From NCBI GenBank assembly GCA_016781705.1, contig JADDPV010000129.1, positions 1-9,345 on the forward strand: DNA of 9,345 bases. The letters are read 5' to 3'. Within the stretch, counting starts at the first letter, position 1. Each line of letters starts with the position of its first letter. This document shows positions 1 to 6,102 of this stretch, piece after piece. The DNA is from Rubrobacter sp. Its GTDB lineage: Bacteria > Actinomycetota > Rubrobacteria > Rubrobacterales > Rubrobacteraceae. A program made the translations under genes and the position numbers. The notes beneath the pieces are model-generated. The model was not told the DNA's origin. It searched no databases and saw nothing but the letters and a program-made list of their open reading frames with translations.

Positions 1-366
1 AGGCCAACCCCGACCTCACTACGCGTAAGTGCTGCTGCTCTACGACTGCGACTCAAATAAACCGCCCGAGGACGCGAACCTGTTGAGTGTAAGGGCCATA
101 CCCAAGAACGACGAAAACGGCACGATCCGAAAGGGCATAGAGAACCTGCTGCCTCAGAGCTTGTTTGAGCGCCGCTTCTACACCTCAAAGACCATTCCTG
201 GAGACCAGGGTGAGCAAGCAACGGTCGAAACCTTCATATAAGACGAGCTTCTGCCATTGGGTGTGAGGAGCGCAGGCAGGTGACCGACTCCAAACATTTC
301 GTCTGTGTCGTCGAGATTCTCGAAGAGTTTCTCAGCGCGACGACCCCAGCTCCGTCGACACTTTAG
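1..366 (+). pseudogene. Decayed 3' end of an AAA-family/OLD-like ATPase gene
   Basis: Only the C-terminal part is in the window, and it is split over three frames. Frame 3 reads ANPDLTTRK up to base 29. Frame 2 continues from the overlapping GTG at 29 with VLLLYDCDSNK, a GIENLLP segment and FYTSKT, and ends at TAA 239-241. Frame 3 then resumes at 240 with KTSFCHWV up to a TGA at 264. Frame 1 carries CEERRQ, SKHFV and EILEEFL and ends at TAG 364-366. Joined, these pieces resemble the C-terminal region of AAA-family ATPases of the OLD/Toprim-like kind, with the pattern LLLYDCD, then KGIENL, then FxxxxxWxCE, then EEFL. I recall this pattern from family members; no search was run. Three frame breaks in about 240 bases point to a dead gene rather than one sequencing error. 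G+C is about 55% over the first 300 bases, below the neighbouring genes, which suggests foreign origin. The family name is tentative. Confidence 0.55.
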
Positions 367-376
367 CTACGTTCCA

Positions 377-416
377 GGTTCCGAACCAGCGCCTCCCTAA
401 GAAAGCACTGAAGTGC
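377..416. repeat. Two short perfect palindromes upstream of radA
   Basis: GGTTC-C-GAACC lies at 377-387 and GCACT-GA-AGTGC at 405-416, 18 nt apart. Both sit between the end of the decayed ATPase gene and the probable radA -10 box at 480. They could be operator half-site pairs or chance. Neither matches the GAAC-N4-GTTC SOS box. No run of T follows, so they are not an intrinsic terminator. Confidence 0.3.
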
Positions 417-479
417 AGGCAGGATCGAGGACCGAAAACCCCTACACCCTTTCTGGCCGGTACTTTCTCTTCTGTCCCG

Positions 480-485
480 TACAAT
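480..485 (+). promoter_or_regulatory. Probable radA -10 box (TACAAT), leaderless transcript
   Basis: TACAAT differs from the TATAAT consensus at one position. Its last base is 6 nt before the A of the radA ATG at 492, the usual distance from a -10 box to the transcription start. The preceding bases (CTGTCCCG, then CACCAT) are pyrimidine-rich and hold no Shine-Dalgarno sequence. Both facts fit a leaderless mRNA starting at or next to the ATG, a common arrangement in Actinobacteria. No good -35 hexamer is visible at 16-18 nt spacing. Confidence 0.5.
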
Positions 486-491
486 CACCAT

Positions 492-1919
492 ATGGCTACG
501 AAGACTTTGTACGTCTGCTCGAACTGCGGGCACGAGGAACCGAAGTGGTTGGGTAGATGCCCGGACTGCGGTGAGTGGAGCACGTTCATCGAGGAGGCGC
601 GCGACGAGAAGAAGGCCGTCGGCTTCGCGGCGCGCGCGGCGAACGCGAAAGGTTCGTCTAGGCGCGCGGCGGGTACTACGGTGGCGTTGCGCGAGGTCGG
701 GGCGGAGCAGCGCGAGGGCGGCAGGATCTCCACGGGCGTTGGGGAGCTCGACCGGGTGCTCGGAGGCGGTATAGTGCCGGGCTCGCTTGTCCTGGTCGGT
801 GGGGAGCCGGGAGTCGGCAAGAGCACGCTCCTCCTGCAGGTGATGGGCCGCCTCGGGGAGCGGTGCTTAATGGTCTCCGGCGAGGAGTCGCCCCGGCAGG
901 TGGCGTTGTCGGCGCGACGCTTGGGGGTGGGGGACGCGGGCTTCCGGGTGCTCTCGGAGACGGACGTGGACGTCATCGAGGCGACGATCCTGGACGAGCG
1001 GCCGGAGGTCGTGGTCGTGGACTCCATACAGACGCTCTACTCGCCGGAGCTCTCGGGTGCGCCGGGGGGCGTGGGGCAGGTCAGGGAGACGGCGGCGAGG
1101 TTGATGCGACTGGCGAAGGCCGAGGGGATCACGGTCGTCCTCGTCGGACATGTCACCAAAGAAGGCTCCATCGCCGGACCGCGCGTCCTGGAGCACATGG
1201 TGGACACGGTCTTGCAGTTCGAGGGGGACCGCTACCAGGCGTTCCGCATCCTGAGGGCGCTAAAGAACCGATTCGGCTCCACGAACGAGGTTGGGGTCTT
1301 CGAGATGACGGGCGCCGGGATGGTCGAGGTCGAAGACCCGTCGGCGTTTTTCCTGAGCCGCCGCGAGGGCGGGACGCCGCCGGGGGTGGTGACGGTGTGT
1401 CTGCTCGAAGGGACGCGGCCGATGCTCGTGGAGATAGAGAGCCTCGTGGCGCCCAGCCCGCTCGCGGTGCCCCGGCGCGTCGCCAACGGGTTCGATACCG
1501 GGAGGGTGAACATGCTGTGCGCGGTGCTGGGCCGGAGGGCTGGGCTGGTGCTCGGTGACCAGGACGTTTACGTTAATGTCACCGGTGGCGTCAGGGTCGA
1601 GGAGCCGGCGGCGGACCTCGGGGTGGCGCTTGCCATCGCCTCGGCTCTGCGCGACCGGCCGGTAGAGGCGGGGTGGGCGTGCTTCGGAGAGGTTGGGCTG
1701 ACGGGGGACGTGCGTTTCGTCTCGGGGGCGCCGAGGCGCGTCGCCGAACTGCTCAAGCTCGGCTACAATCGTATAATGACGCCGGAAGGCGCAACCGAAG
1801 GCCCAAAGGGAGGCGGCGCCGGGAGGAACGGCGCGTCGGGCAAAGGTCGGGCCGAAAGGGAGGTTTCGTTGGTCGAAGTCAGGACACTCGAGGAGGCGGT
1901 GGGGGTGGCGCTCCCGTGA
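492..1919 (+). CDS. radA: DNA repair protein RadA (Sms)
   Basis: RadA is a RecA-like hexameric DNA helicase that extends D-loops and drives branch migration during recombination. The 475-residue protein has the full family layout. An N-terminal C4 zinc finger has C9, C12, C23 and C26. The Walker A motif GEPGVGKS is at about 104-111 and the Walker B strand VVVVDSIQ at 173-180. The RadA signature KNRFG is at 258-262. A C-terminal Lon-protease-like domain runs from about 330 to 475 and is not expected to be proteolytic. Length is close to the usual 450-460. The excess is largely a glycine-rich stretch at about 434-456, inserted late in the Lon-like domain. ATG 492 is chosen because the family N-terminus (KTLYVCSNCG) begins there; it has no Shine-Dalgarno and is probably leaderless. 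It heads the operon and is followed after 40 nt by disA, its known functional partner in Bacillus. Confidence 0.97.
   Translation: MATKTLYVCSNCGHEEPKWLGRCPDCGEWSTFIEEARDEKKAVGFAARAANAKGSSRRAAGTTVALREVGAEQREGGRISTGVGELDRVLGGGIVPGSLVLVGGEPGVGKSTLLLQVMGRLGERCLMVSGEESPRQVALSARRLGVGDAGFRVLSETDVDVIEATILDERPEVVVVDSIQTLYSPELSGAPGGVGQVRETAARLMRLAKAEGITVVLVGHVTKEGSIAGPRVLEHMVDTVLQFEGDRYQAFRILRALKNRFGSTNEVGVFEMTGAGMVEVEDPSAFFLSRREGGTPPGVVTVCLLEGTRPMLVEIESLVAPSPLAVPRRVANGFDTGRVNMLCAVLGRRAGLVLGDQDVYVNVTGGVRVEEPAADLGVALAIASALRDRPVEAGWACFGEVGLTGDVRFVSGAPRRVAELLKLGYNRIMTPEGATEGPKGGGAGRNGASGKGRAEREVSLVEVRTLEEAVGVALP
1772..1777 (+). promoter_or_regulatory. Candidate internal -10 box (TATAAT) inside radA
   Basis: A perfect TATAAT sits in the 3' part of radA, just after a second -10-like TACAAT at 1764-1769, in otherwise G+C-rich coding DNA. 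A start near 1784 would give a leader of about 175 nt before disA. The -35 region at 17 nt spacing (CTGCTC, 1749-1754) is a poor match. The hexamer also encodes part of the conserved residues YNRIM, so chance is quite possible. Confidence 0.25.
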
Positions 1920-1948
1920 GGGGCGCTTCCGTGAAAGACGCTTCCGCG

Positions 1949-1953
1949 AGGAG
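1949..1953 (+). promoter_or_regulatory. Shine-Dalgarno site that fixes the TTG start of disA
   Basis: AGGAG lies 6 nt upstream of TTG 1960-1962. This supports the TTG codon as the start, since no ATG or GTG in this frame gives a better-placed alternative. Confidence 0.7.
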
Positions 1954-1959
1954 AGACCT

Positions 1960-3042
1960 TTGAGCGCCCGTCGGGAGCTCTCGCCCGAGCTGGCCAAGGC
2001 GCTCGAGCTCGTGGCGCCGGGGACGAGCTTGCGGGAGGCTATAGACGACATCATCCGGGCGCACAACGGGGCCATCATCGTCGTTGCGAACCCGCAGAAG
2101 CTGGAGCGTCTGGGCATGATCTCGGGCGGCATGCGTATAGACGTCTCTTTCACCCCGATGCGCCTCTACGAGCTGGCGAAGATGGACGGGGCCATCATCA
2201 TCTCGCCGGACGTGTCGTGTATCCACTACGCCAACGTCCAGCTCAACCCCGACCCCTCACTCCGATCCGACGAGACCGGGATGCGCCACCTCGCCGGTCA
2301 CCGCACCGCCCAGCAGACCGGCAACCTCGTCGTGGTCGTCTCCGAGAGGAGGCGGGTCGTGAGCCTGTATCGGGGCCACCACGGGCCGCACGTGCTGGAG
2401 GAGATCGCCGTCGTCCTCAGCAAATCCAACTCGGCGCTCGCGACGCTGGAGAAGTTCACGCGGCGCCTTCGCGAGGAGGCGCGCGCGCTGACGCTGCACG
2501 AGTACGACGGGGTGGTGACGTTGCGGGAGGTCGTCGGGGCGGTGGCGACCTTCGAGTACTCGGTGAGGATAGCCGAGGAGATAAGGAACCACGTCAGGGA
2601 GCTCGGGCGGGAGGGGCGCTTGATCGAGATGCAGTTGGAGCAGGCCTATCACAACGTCCCCGAGCAGTACGACGCTCTCATACGCGACTACGCCGCCGAC
2701 GGGCTGGACCACCGGGAGATCCGGGCGCGCCTCGGCGACCTCTCGGCCGAGGAGCTCTCGGAACCTGCGGAGATCATGCAGGCCCTGGGCCACGGCTCGG
2801 TGGGGCAGGCCGAGGAATACTCCGTGAAGCCTCGCGGCTACAGGCAGCTGGTGCGCGTGCCGCGCCTGCCGAGTAGGGTCGCCGAGAAGCTCATCGAGGA
2901 GTTCGGCTCCCTGAAGGATCTCCTCGAGGCGAGCGAGGAGGACCTCGATGATGTGGAGGGCGTTGGCCAGGCGCGCGCCCGCGCCATACGGCGCGGCCTT
3001 ACACGCCAGCGGTCACTCGAGAGCTCCGGGGAGGTGCTGTAG
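1960..3042 (+). CDS. disA: DNA integrity scanning diadenylate cyclase DisA
   Basis: DisA makes cyclic di-AMP from two ATP and scans DNA for branched structures that halt synthesis. The 360-residue length is typical. The N-terminal DAC domain (about 10-140) has the DGA motif at 76-78 (within KMDGAIIIS) and the ETG-led nucleotide-binding segment at about 105-121. A helical linker follows (about 145-290). The C-terminal helix-hairpin-helix DNA-binding domain occupies about 298-350, with PSRVAEKLIEEFGSL and VEGVGQARA. The catalytic RHR motif, normally GTRHR, reads GMRHL here (R109-H110-L111), with another HR at 114-115. This may alter triphosphate binding. The start is TTG 1960, with a well-spaced AGGAG; it overlaps the TGA of an upstream 10-codon frame. 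radA precedes it, consistent with the RadA-DisA regulatory pair. The family is certain; full cyclase activity is not. Confidence 0.96.
   Translation: MSARRELSPELAKALELVAPGTSLREAIDDIIRAHNGAIIVVANPQKLERLGMISGGMRIDVSFTPMRLYELAKMDGAIIISPDVSCIHYANVQLNPDPSLRSDETGMRHLAGHRTAQQTGNLVVVVSERRRVVSLYRGHHGPHVLEEIAVVLSKSNSALATLEKFTRRLREEARALTLHEYDGVVTLREVVGAVATFEYSVRIAEEIRNHVRELGREGRLIEMQLEQAYHNVPEQYDALIRDYAADGLDHREIRARLGDLSAEELSEPAEIMQALGHGSVGQAEEYSVKPRGYRQLVRVPRLPSRVAEKLIEEFGSLKDLLEASEEDLDDVEGVGQARARAIRRGLTRQRSLESSGEVL
3028..3034 (+). promoter_or_regulatory. Shine-Dalgarno site of carD inside the disA 3' end
   Basis: GGGGAGG lies 8 nt before the carD ATG at 3043 and within the last codons of disA. Ribosomes finishing disA therefore stop directly on the carD start, which suggests coupled translation. 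Confidence 0.7.
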
Positions 3043-3558
3043 ATGGCTGCCGAGACCGGGGGGACGTCACCGCAAGCGTTCTCCGAGGGGGACTTCGTCG
3101 TTTATCCCAACCACGGGGCGGGCCGGGTGTCCGGGATCGAGGAGAGGAACATCCTGGGCGAGACGCGCCGGTACTACGTCGTACACCTGCCGGGGTCGGA
3201 GTTGACGGTCAGCGTTCCGGCCGATGGGGAGTCGGGGTTGAGGGCGTGCGCCGACGAGGAGAGCGTCGCCGAGGCTTTGGAGCTGCTCGGGGGAGACGCC
3301 ACGGAGATGCCCCAGAACTGGAACCACCGGCTCAAGCACAACCAGGGCAAGATCAAGTCCGGCGAGATCCTGCAGATCGCCGAGGTGGTCAGGAACCTCT
3401 CCCGCTTCGGCGCGGAGAACGGCCTCTCTACCGGCGAGCGTACCATGTTGATGAAGGCCCGGCAGATCCTGGCTTCCGAGGTTGCCCTCGTCAAGAGCGT
3501 CGAGCCCGCGGAGGCCGAGAAGCTCGTGGACGATGCCCTGAAGGACGGCGCCGGATAG
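3043..3558 (+). CDS. carD: CarD/CdnL-family RNA polymerase-binding transcription regulator
   Basis: CarD binds the RNA polymerase beta subunit and the upstream edge of the transcription bubble, stabilising open complexes at rRNA and many other promoters. The 171-residue protein has the N-terminal RNA polymerase-interaction (Tudor-like, TRCF-RID) domain at about 13-70, with the family opening FSEGDFVVYPNHGAGRVSGI. The C-terminal helical DNA-binding domain follows, with the conserved tryptophan (W93, in QNWNHR) and helices carrying VVRNLSRF and ERTMLMKAR. In mycobacteria the equivalent tryptophan wedges into the upstream fork. Length fits the short CarD/CdnL form, not the long Myxococcus CarD with an HMGA tail. 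ATG 3043 directly follows the disA TAG. carD next to ispD-ispF is also the arrangement in mycobacteria, as I recall; carD directly after disA is less usual. Confidence 0.95.
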   Translation: MAAETGGTSPQAFSEGDFVVYPNHGAGRVSGIEERNILGETRRYYVVHLPGSELTVSVPADGESGLRACADEESVAEALELLGGDATEMPQNWNHRLKHNQGKIKSGEILQIAEVVRNLSRFGAENGLSTGERTMLMKARQILASEVALVKSVEPAEAEKLVDDALKDGAG

Positions 3559-3599
3559 GACGTTTCGCGCGGAACGACGCTGGGGGGCCTGCCCCTGCC

Positions 3600-4313
3600 G
3601 TGGCGCTCGTGCTTGCCGGGGGCCTGGGGCGCCGGATGGGCCGCCCCAAGCAGTTCATCGAGCTCCTGGGCCGGCCCGCCCTCCTCTACACCTTGCACGC
3701 CTTCGAGCGGGCCCCGGAGGTCGAGCGCCTCTACGCCGTTGGAGACGCCACCCGCGTGAAGGAGCTAGCGAAGGCTGCAGGTGTGAGCAAGTATCGCGGC
3801 TGCGCGTTGCCCGGCGAGCACCGCTCGCTCTCGACCAGGAACGGCCTCGGGCTGCTGGCCGGGGAGGACCCCGACACCATTGTCCTCATACACGACGGCT
3901 CGCGCTGCCTCGTTACCCCGGAGATCATAGGGCGCGTCGTCGAGGCGGCGCGGGGCGGGCCCTCGGGGGAGGCGCCAGACGGCGTGATCCCCGCGCTCCC
4001 CGTCTCGGACACCATCAAGGTCGCGGATGGCGCCTCCGTCCTAGAAACCCTCGACCGGACGAAGCTCTACGCCGTCCAGACCCCGCAAGCCTTCCGGCTC
4101 GGCCTGCTGCGCGATCTGCACGCAGGTTCAGACGACCTGCTGCGCGCCGCGACCGACGACGCGTCCCTTGTCGAGAGCGCCGGGGGGCGCGTGGCGGTCG
4201 TGCGGGGCGAGAAGACCAACATCAAGCTCACCTCTCCGGAGGACCTGATCCTGGCGGAAGCCATACTGGGTGCCCACCGCGGCCTGCTCGACCTTCGGGA
4301 AGGAGCGTTCTAA
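3600..4313 (+). CDS. ispD: 2-C-methyl-D-erythritol 4-phosphate cytidylyltransferase
   Basis: IspD transfers CMP from CTP to methylerythritol 4-phosphate, the third step of the MEP isoprenoid pathway. The 237-residue protein shows the nucleotide-binding loop LAGGLGRRMGRPKQF (R12 and K17 match the catalytic Arg and Lys of the family). IHDGSR lies at 97-102 (usually HDxAR), SDTIK at 136-140, QTPQAF at 160-165, TDDASLVE at 185-192 and NIKLTSPED at 207-215. The loop between RRM and PKQF is two residues shorter than in E. coli. GTG 3600 is chosen because it is the first start codon after carD in this frame and gives the standard N-terminus just before LAGG. A G-run at 3582-3587 is a distant, weak ribosome site. 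A gap of 41 nt separates it from carD, and ispF follows without a gap. Confidence 0.93.
   Translation: MALVLAGGLGRRMGRPKQFIELLGRPALLYTLHAFERAPEVERLYAVGDATRVKELAKAAGVSKYRGCALPGEHRSLSTRNGLGLLAGEDPDTIVLIHDGSRCLVTPEIIGRVVEAARGGPSGEAPDGVIPALPVSDTIKVADGASVLETLDRTKLYAVQTPQAFRLGLLRDLHAGSDDLLRAATDDASLVESAGGRVAVVRGEKTNIKLTSPEDLILAEAILGAHRGLLDLREGAF
4300..4305 (+). promoter_or_regulatory. Shine-Dalgarno site supporting a CTG start of ispF
   Basis: AAGGAG lies 8 nt upstream of CTG 4314, ideal spacing, but 20 nt upstream of the first conventional start, GTG 4326. It is the only good ribosome site near the ispF 5' end. Confidence 0.55.
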
Positions 4314-4808
4314 CTGAGCTTTAGAGTGGGCCTGGGTGTCGACGTACACGCCTTTGCCGGCGGCGAGGCCGGCAAAGAAGGCCGCAAGCTGGTGCTCGGC
4401 GGAGTACAGATGCCCTTCGAGAAGGCCCTCCTCGGCCACTCCGACGCCGACGTCCTCGCCCACGCCGTCACCGACGCCCTATTGGGAGCCGCCGGTCTCG
4501 AAGACATCGGCCATTTTTTCCCCGATACCGACGAGCGATTCAAAGACGCCGACTCGATAGAACTCTTGCGGAAAGCGCGAGACATCGTGGGCGCTTCCTG
4601 GGAAGTCTCCAACGTGGACGCGGTCGTGATCTGCGAGAGGCCCAAGATCCGGGACCACCGCGACGCGATGCGCAAGAACCTGGCAAAGGCTCTTGGCATC
4701 GAGCCCTCGCGAGTCTCCGTGCGTGGCACGACCTCCGAGCGCCTGGGCTTCACCGGCCGCGGCGAGGGCATAGCCGCCCAAGCCGTGTGCCTGCTGGAAG
4801 GCAAGTAG
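4314..4808 (+). CDS. ispF: 2-C-methyl-D-erythritol 2,4-cyclodiphosphate synthase
   Basis: IspF cyclises CDP-methylerythritol 2-phosphate to methylerythritol cyclodiphosphate with release of CMP, two steps after IspD. With the CTG start the protein has 164 residues, close to the usual 155-165. The metal ligands are visible as D10 and H12 (in GVDVHAF) and H50 (in HSDADVLAHA). Further signatures are DALLGAAGLEDIGHFFPDTD and, at the C-terminus, TTSERLGFTGRGEGIA. The start is a judgement. CTG 4314 abuts the ispD TAA, has AAGGAG 8 nt upstream, and yields MSFRVGLGVDVH, which keeps the family's conserved Arg-Ile/Val-Gly opening (E. coli MRIGHGFDVH). GTG 4326 is the conservative alternative, but it would remove that Arg and use a badly spaced ribosome site. 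gltX begins 4 nt after the stop. Confidence 0.93.
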   Translation: MSFRVGLGVDVHAFAGGEAGKEGRKLVLGGVQMPFEKALLGHSDADVLAHAVTDALLGAAGLEDIGHFFPDTDERFKDADSIELLRKARDIVGASWEVSNVDAVVICERPKIRDHRDAMRKNLAKALGIEPSRVSVRGTTSERLGFTGRGEGIAAQAVCLLEGK

Positions 4809-4812
4809 CAGG

Positions 4813-6099
4813 ATGCGCGACGAGGTCCGGGTGCGCTTCGCCCCGAGCCCGACGGGGATGCTCCACCTCGGCGGCGCACGCACCGCGCTCTTCAACTTCC
4901 TCTTCGCCCGCCACAGCGGCGGAAAACTGGTGCTACGCATCGAGGACACCGACCGGGCACGCAGCTCGGAGAAGTTTGAGAGGGCGCAGCTGGAGGACCT
5001 CCGCTGGCTCGGCCTGTCCTTCGACGAAGGCCCTTACCGTCAGAGCGAGCGTGGCCCTCTCTACGAGGAGGCAGCAGGACGGCTTCGAAAGACCGGATTA
5101 GCCTACGAGGCGGAAGACGAGGCTGGCAGGCGCGCGCTCTACTTCCGGCCGCCGGAGCGAAGCGGGGCCTTCCGGGACGCTTTGCGCGGCGAGGTCCGCT
5201 TCTCGCGGGTCACGGATTTCGTGATTTTGAAGTCCGACGAATCGCCGGCGTACAACTTCGCGGCGGTCGCGGACGACCACGACATGGGCATCACGCACGT
5301 CGTCCGGGGCGAGGAGCACCTCCCGAACACCGCGCGCCAGGCGCTCCTGTACCGGGCCTTGGGGGCAGAGGAACCCGCGTTCTCGCACCTTGGCCTGATC
5401 CTCGGTCCCGACGGCAAGAAGCTCAGCAAGCGCCACGGCGCGGCCGGCATCGCCGACTATCGCGAAGCAGGCTACTTCCCGGAGGCGCTCGTGAGCTACC
5501 TGGCCCTCCTCGGCTGGTCGCATCCAGAAGGCAAGGAGGAGTTCGATAGTATCGGTGAGCTCGCCGCTGAGTGGGACCCGTCACGCCTCGGCGCGAGCCC
5601 CGCGATCTTCGACCCGGATCGCTTGCTCCACCTCAATGCCCGCCGCGTCCGGGCGCTGCCGCCCGAGGAGTTGCTGCGGCGCCTGGAGCCGTTCCCCTGG
5701 CCCCTGCCCGAAGGTAGGGAGCTGCTCGCCGCCGAAACGATCCAAGACGAGATGCGCGTGCTCTCCGACGCGCCGCGGCTGGTACGTGAGATCGCAGGCC
5801 CCGTAGATCCGGCGGCGTTCGTGGGGGAGTTGCCGGTCTCCAGCGAGGCGGTATTCGCCCACGTCGTCGGAGCTCTGAAGGGGCGCGAGCTCGAAGATGC
5901 GGAGGCCGCCCGGGCCTTCGTGGCGGAGCTTCGGGCGTGGGCGAAGGGTGAGGGGATAAAGACCCGCGATTTGTTGCATCCCTTGAGGCTCGCGCTCACC
6001 GGGCGCGATCGTGGCCCGGAGATGGCTCACCTCTTCGCGGTGCTCGGTCCCAGCGAGGCGCGGAGGCGGATAGAGCGGGCGAGAGAGGCTATCCTTTAG
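4813..6099 (+). CDS. gltX: Glutamyl-tRNA synthetase (short form)
   Basis: This class Ic synthetase attaches glutamate to tRNA-Glu. The HIGH region is RFAPSPTGMLHLGG at about 8-21 and the KMSKS-like loop is KLSKR at 203-207, the normal GluRS form. LRIEDTDR (41-48), YNFAAVADDHDMGITHVVRGEEH and LILGPDGKK are classic GluRS blocks. The C-terminal anticodon-binding half covers about 300-428. The protein has 428 residues against a usual 465-490. Much of the shortage lies between GLAY (95-98) and the FRDALRGEV strand (120-128): the segment normally holding CYC...YDGRC, a zinc-binding site in some homologues, is reduced to about 10 residues. Whether it is discriminating or also charges tRNA-Gln cannot be judged here. 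ATG 4813 sits 4 nt after ispF, with GGAAGG 11 nt upstream. Confidence 0.94.
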   Translation: MRDEVRVRFAPSPTGMLHLGGARTALFNFLFARHSGGKLVLRIEDTDRARSSEKFERAQLEDLRWLGLSFDEGPYRQSERGPLYEEAAGRLRKTGLAYEAEDEAGRRALYFRPPERSGAFRDALRGEVRFSRVTDFVILKSDESPAYNFAAVADDHDMGITHVVRGEEHLPNTARQALLYRALGAEEPAFSHLGLILGPDGKKLSKRHGAAGIADYREAGYFPEALVSYLALLGWSHPEGKEEFDSIGELAAEWDPSRLGASPAIFDPDRLLHLNARRVRALPPEELLRRLEPFPWPLPEGRELLAAETIQDEMRVLSDAPRLVREIAGPVDPAAFVGELPVSSEAVFAHVVGALKGRELEDAEAARAFVAELRAWAKGEGIKTRDLLHPLRLALTGRDRGPEMAHLFAVLGPSEARRRIERAREAIL

Positions 6100-6102
6100 G
6101 GT

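Noticed and set aside
29..241. A free-standing 70-residue protein starting at GTG 29
   Set aside because: The sequence begins in the middle of a conserved motif (VLLLYDCD), has no ribosome site, and its flanks in other frames carry the preceding and following parts of the same family. It is a pseudogene fragment.
1260..2153. Long minus-strand open frame opposite radA and disA, and many similar ones elsewhere
   Set aside because: High-GC coding DNA routinely opens long antisense frames. The translations are Arg/Pro/Ala-rich, match no family, and lie opposite clear genes.
3246..3599. N-terminal extension of IspD into the carD gene
   Set aside because: The upstream frame overlaps carD and translates to Arg/Gly-rich sequence typical of an off-frame reading. 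The IspD family begins just before LAGG, so GTG 3600 is preferred.
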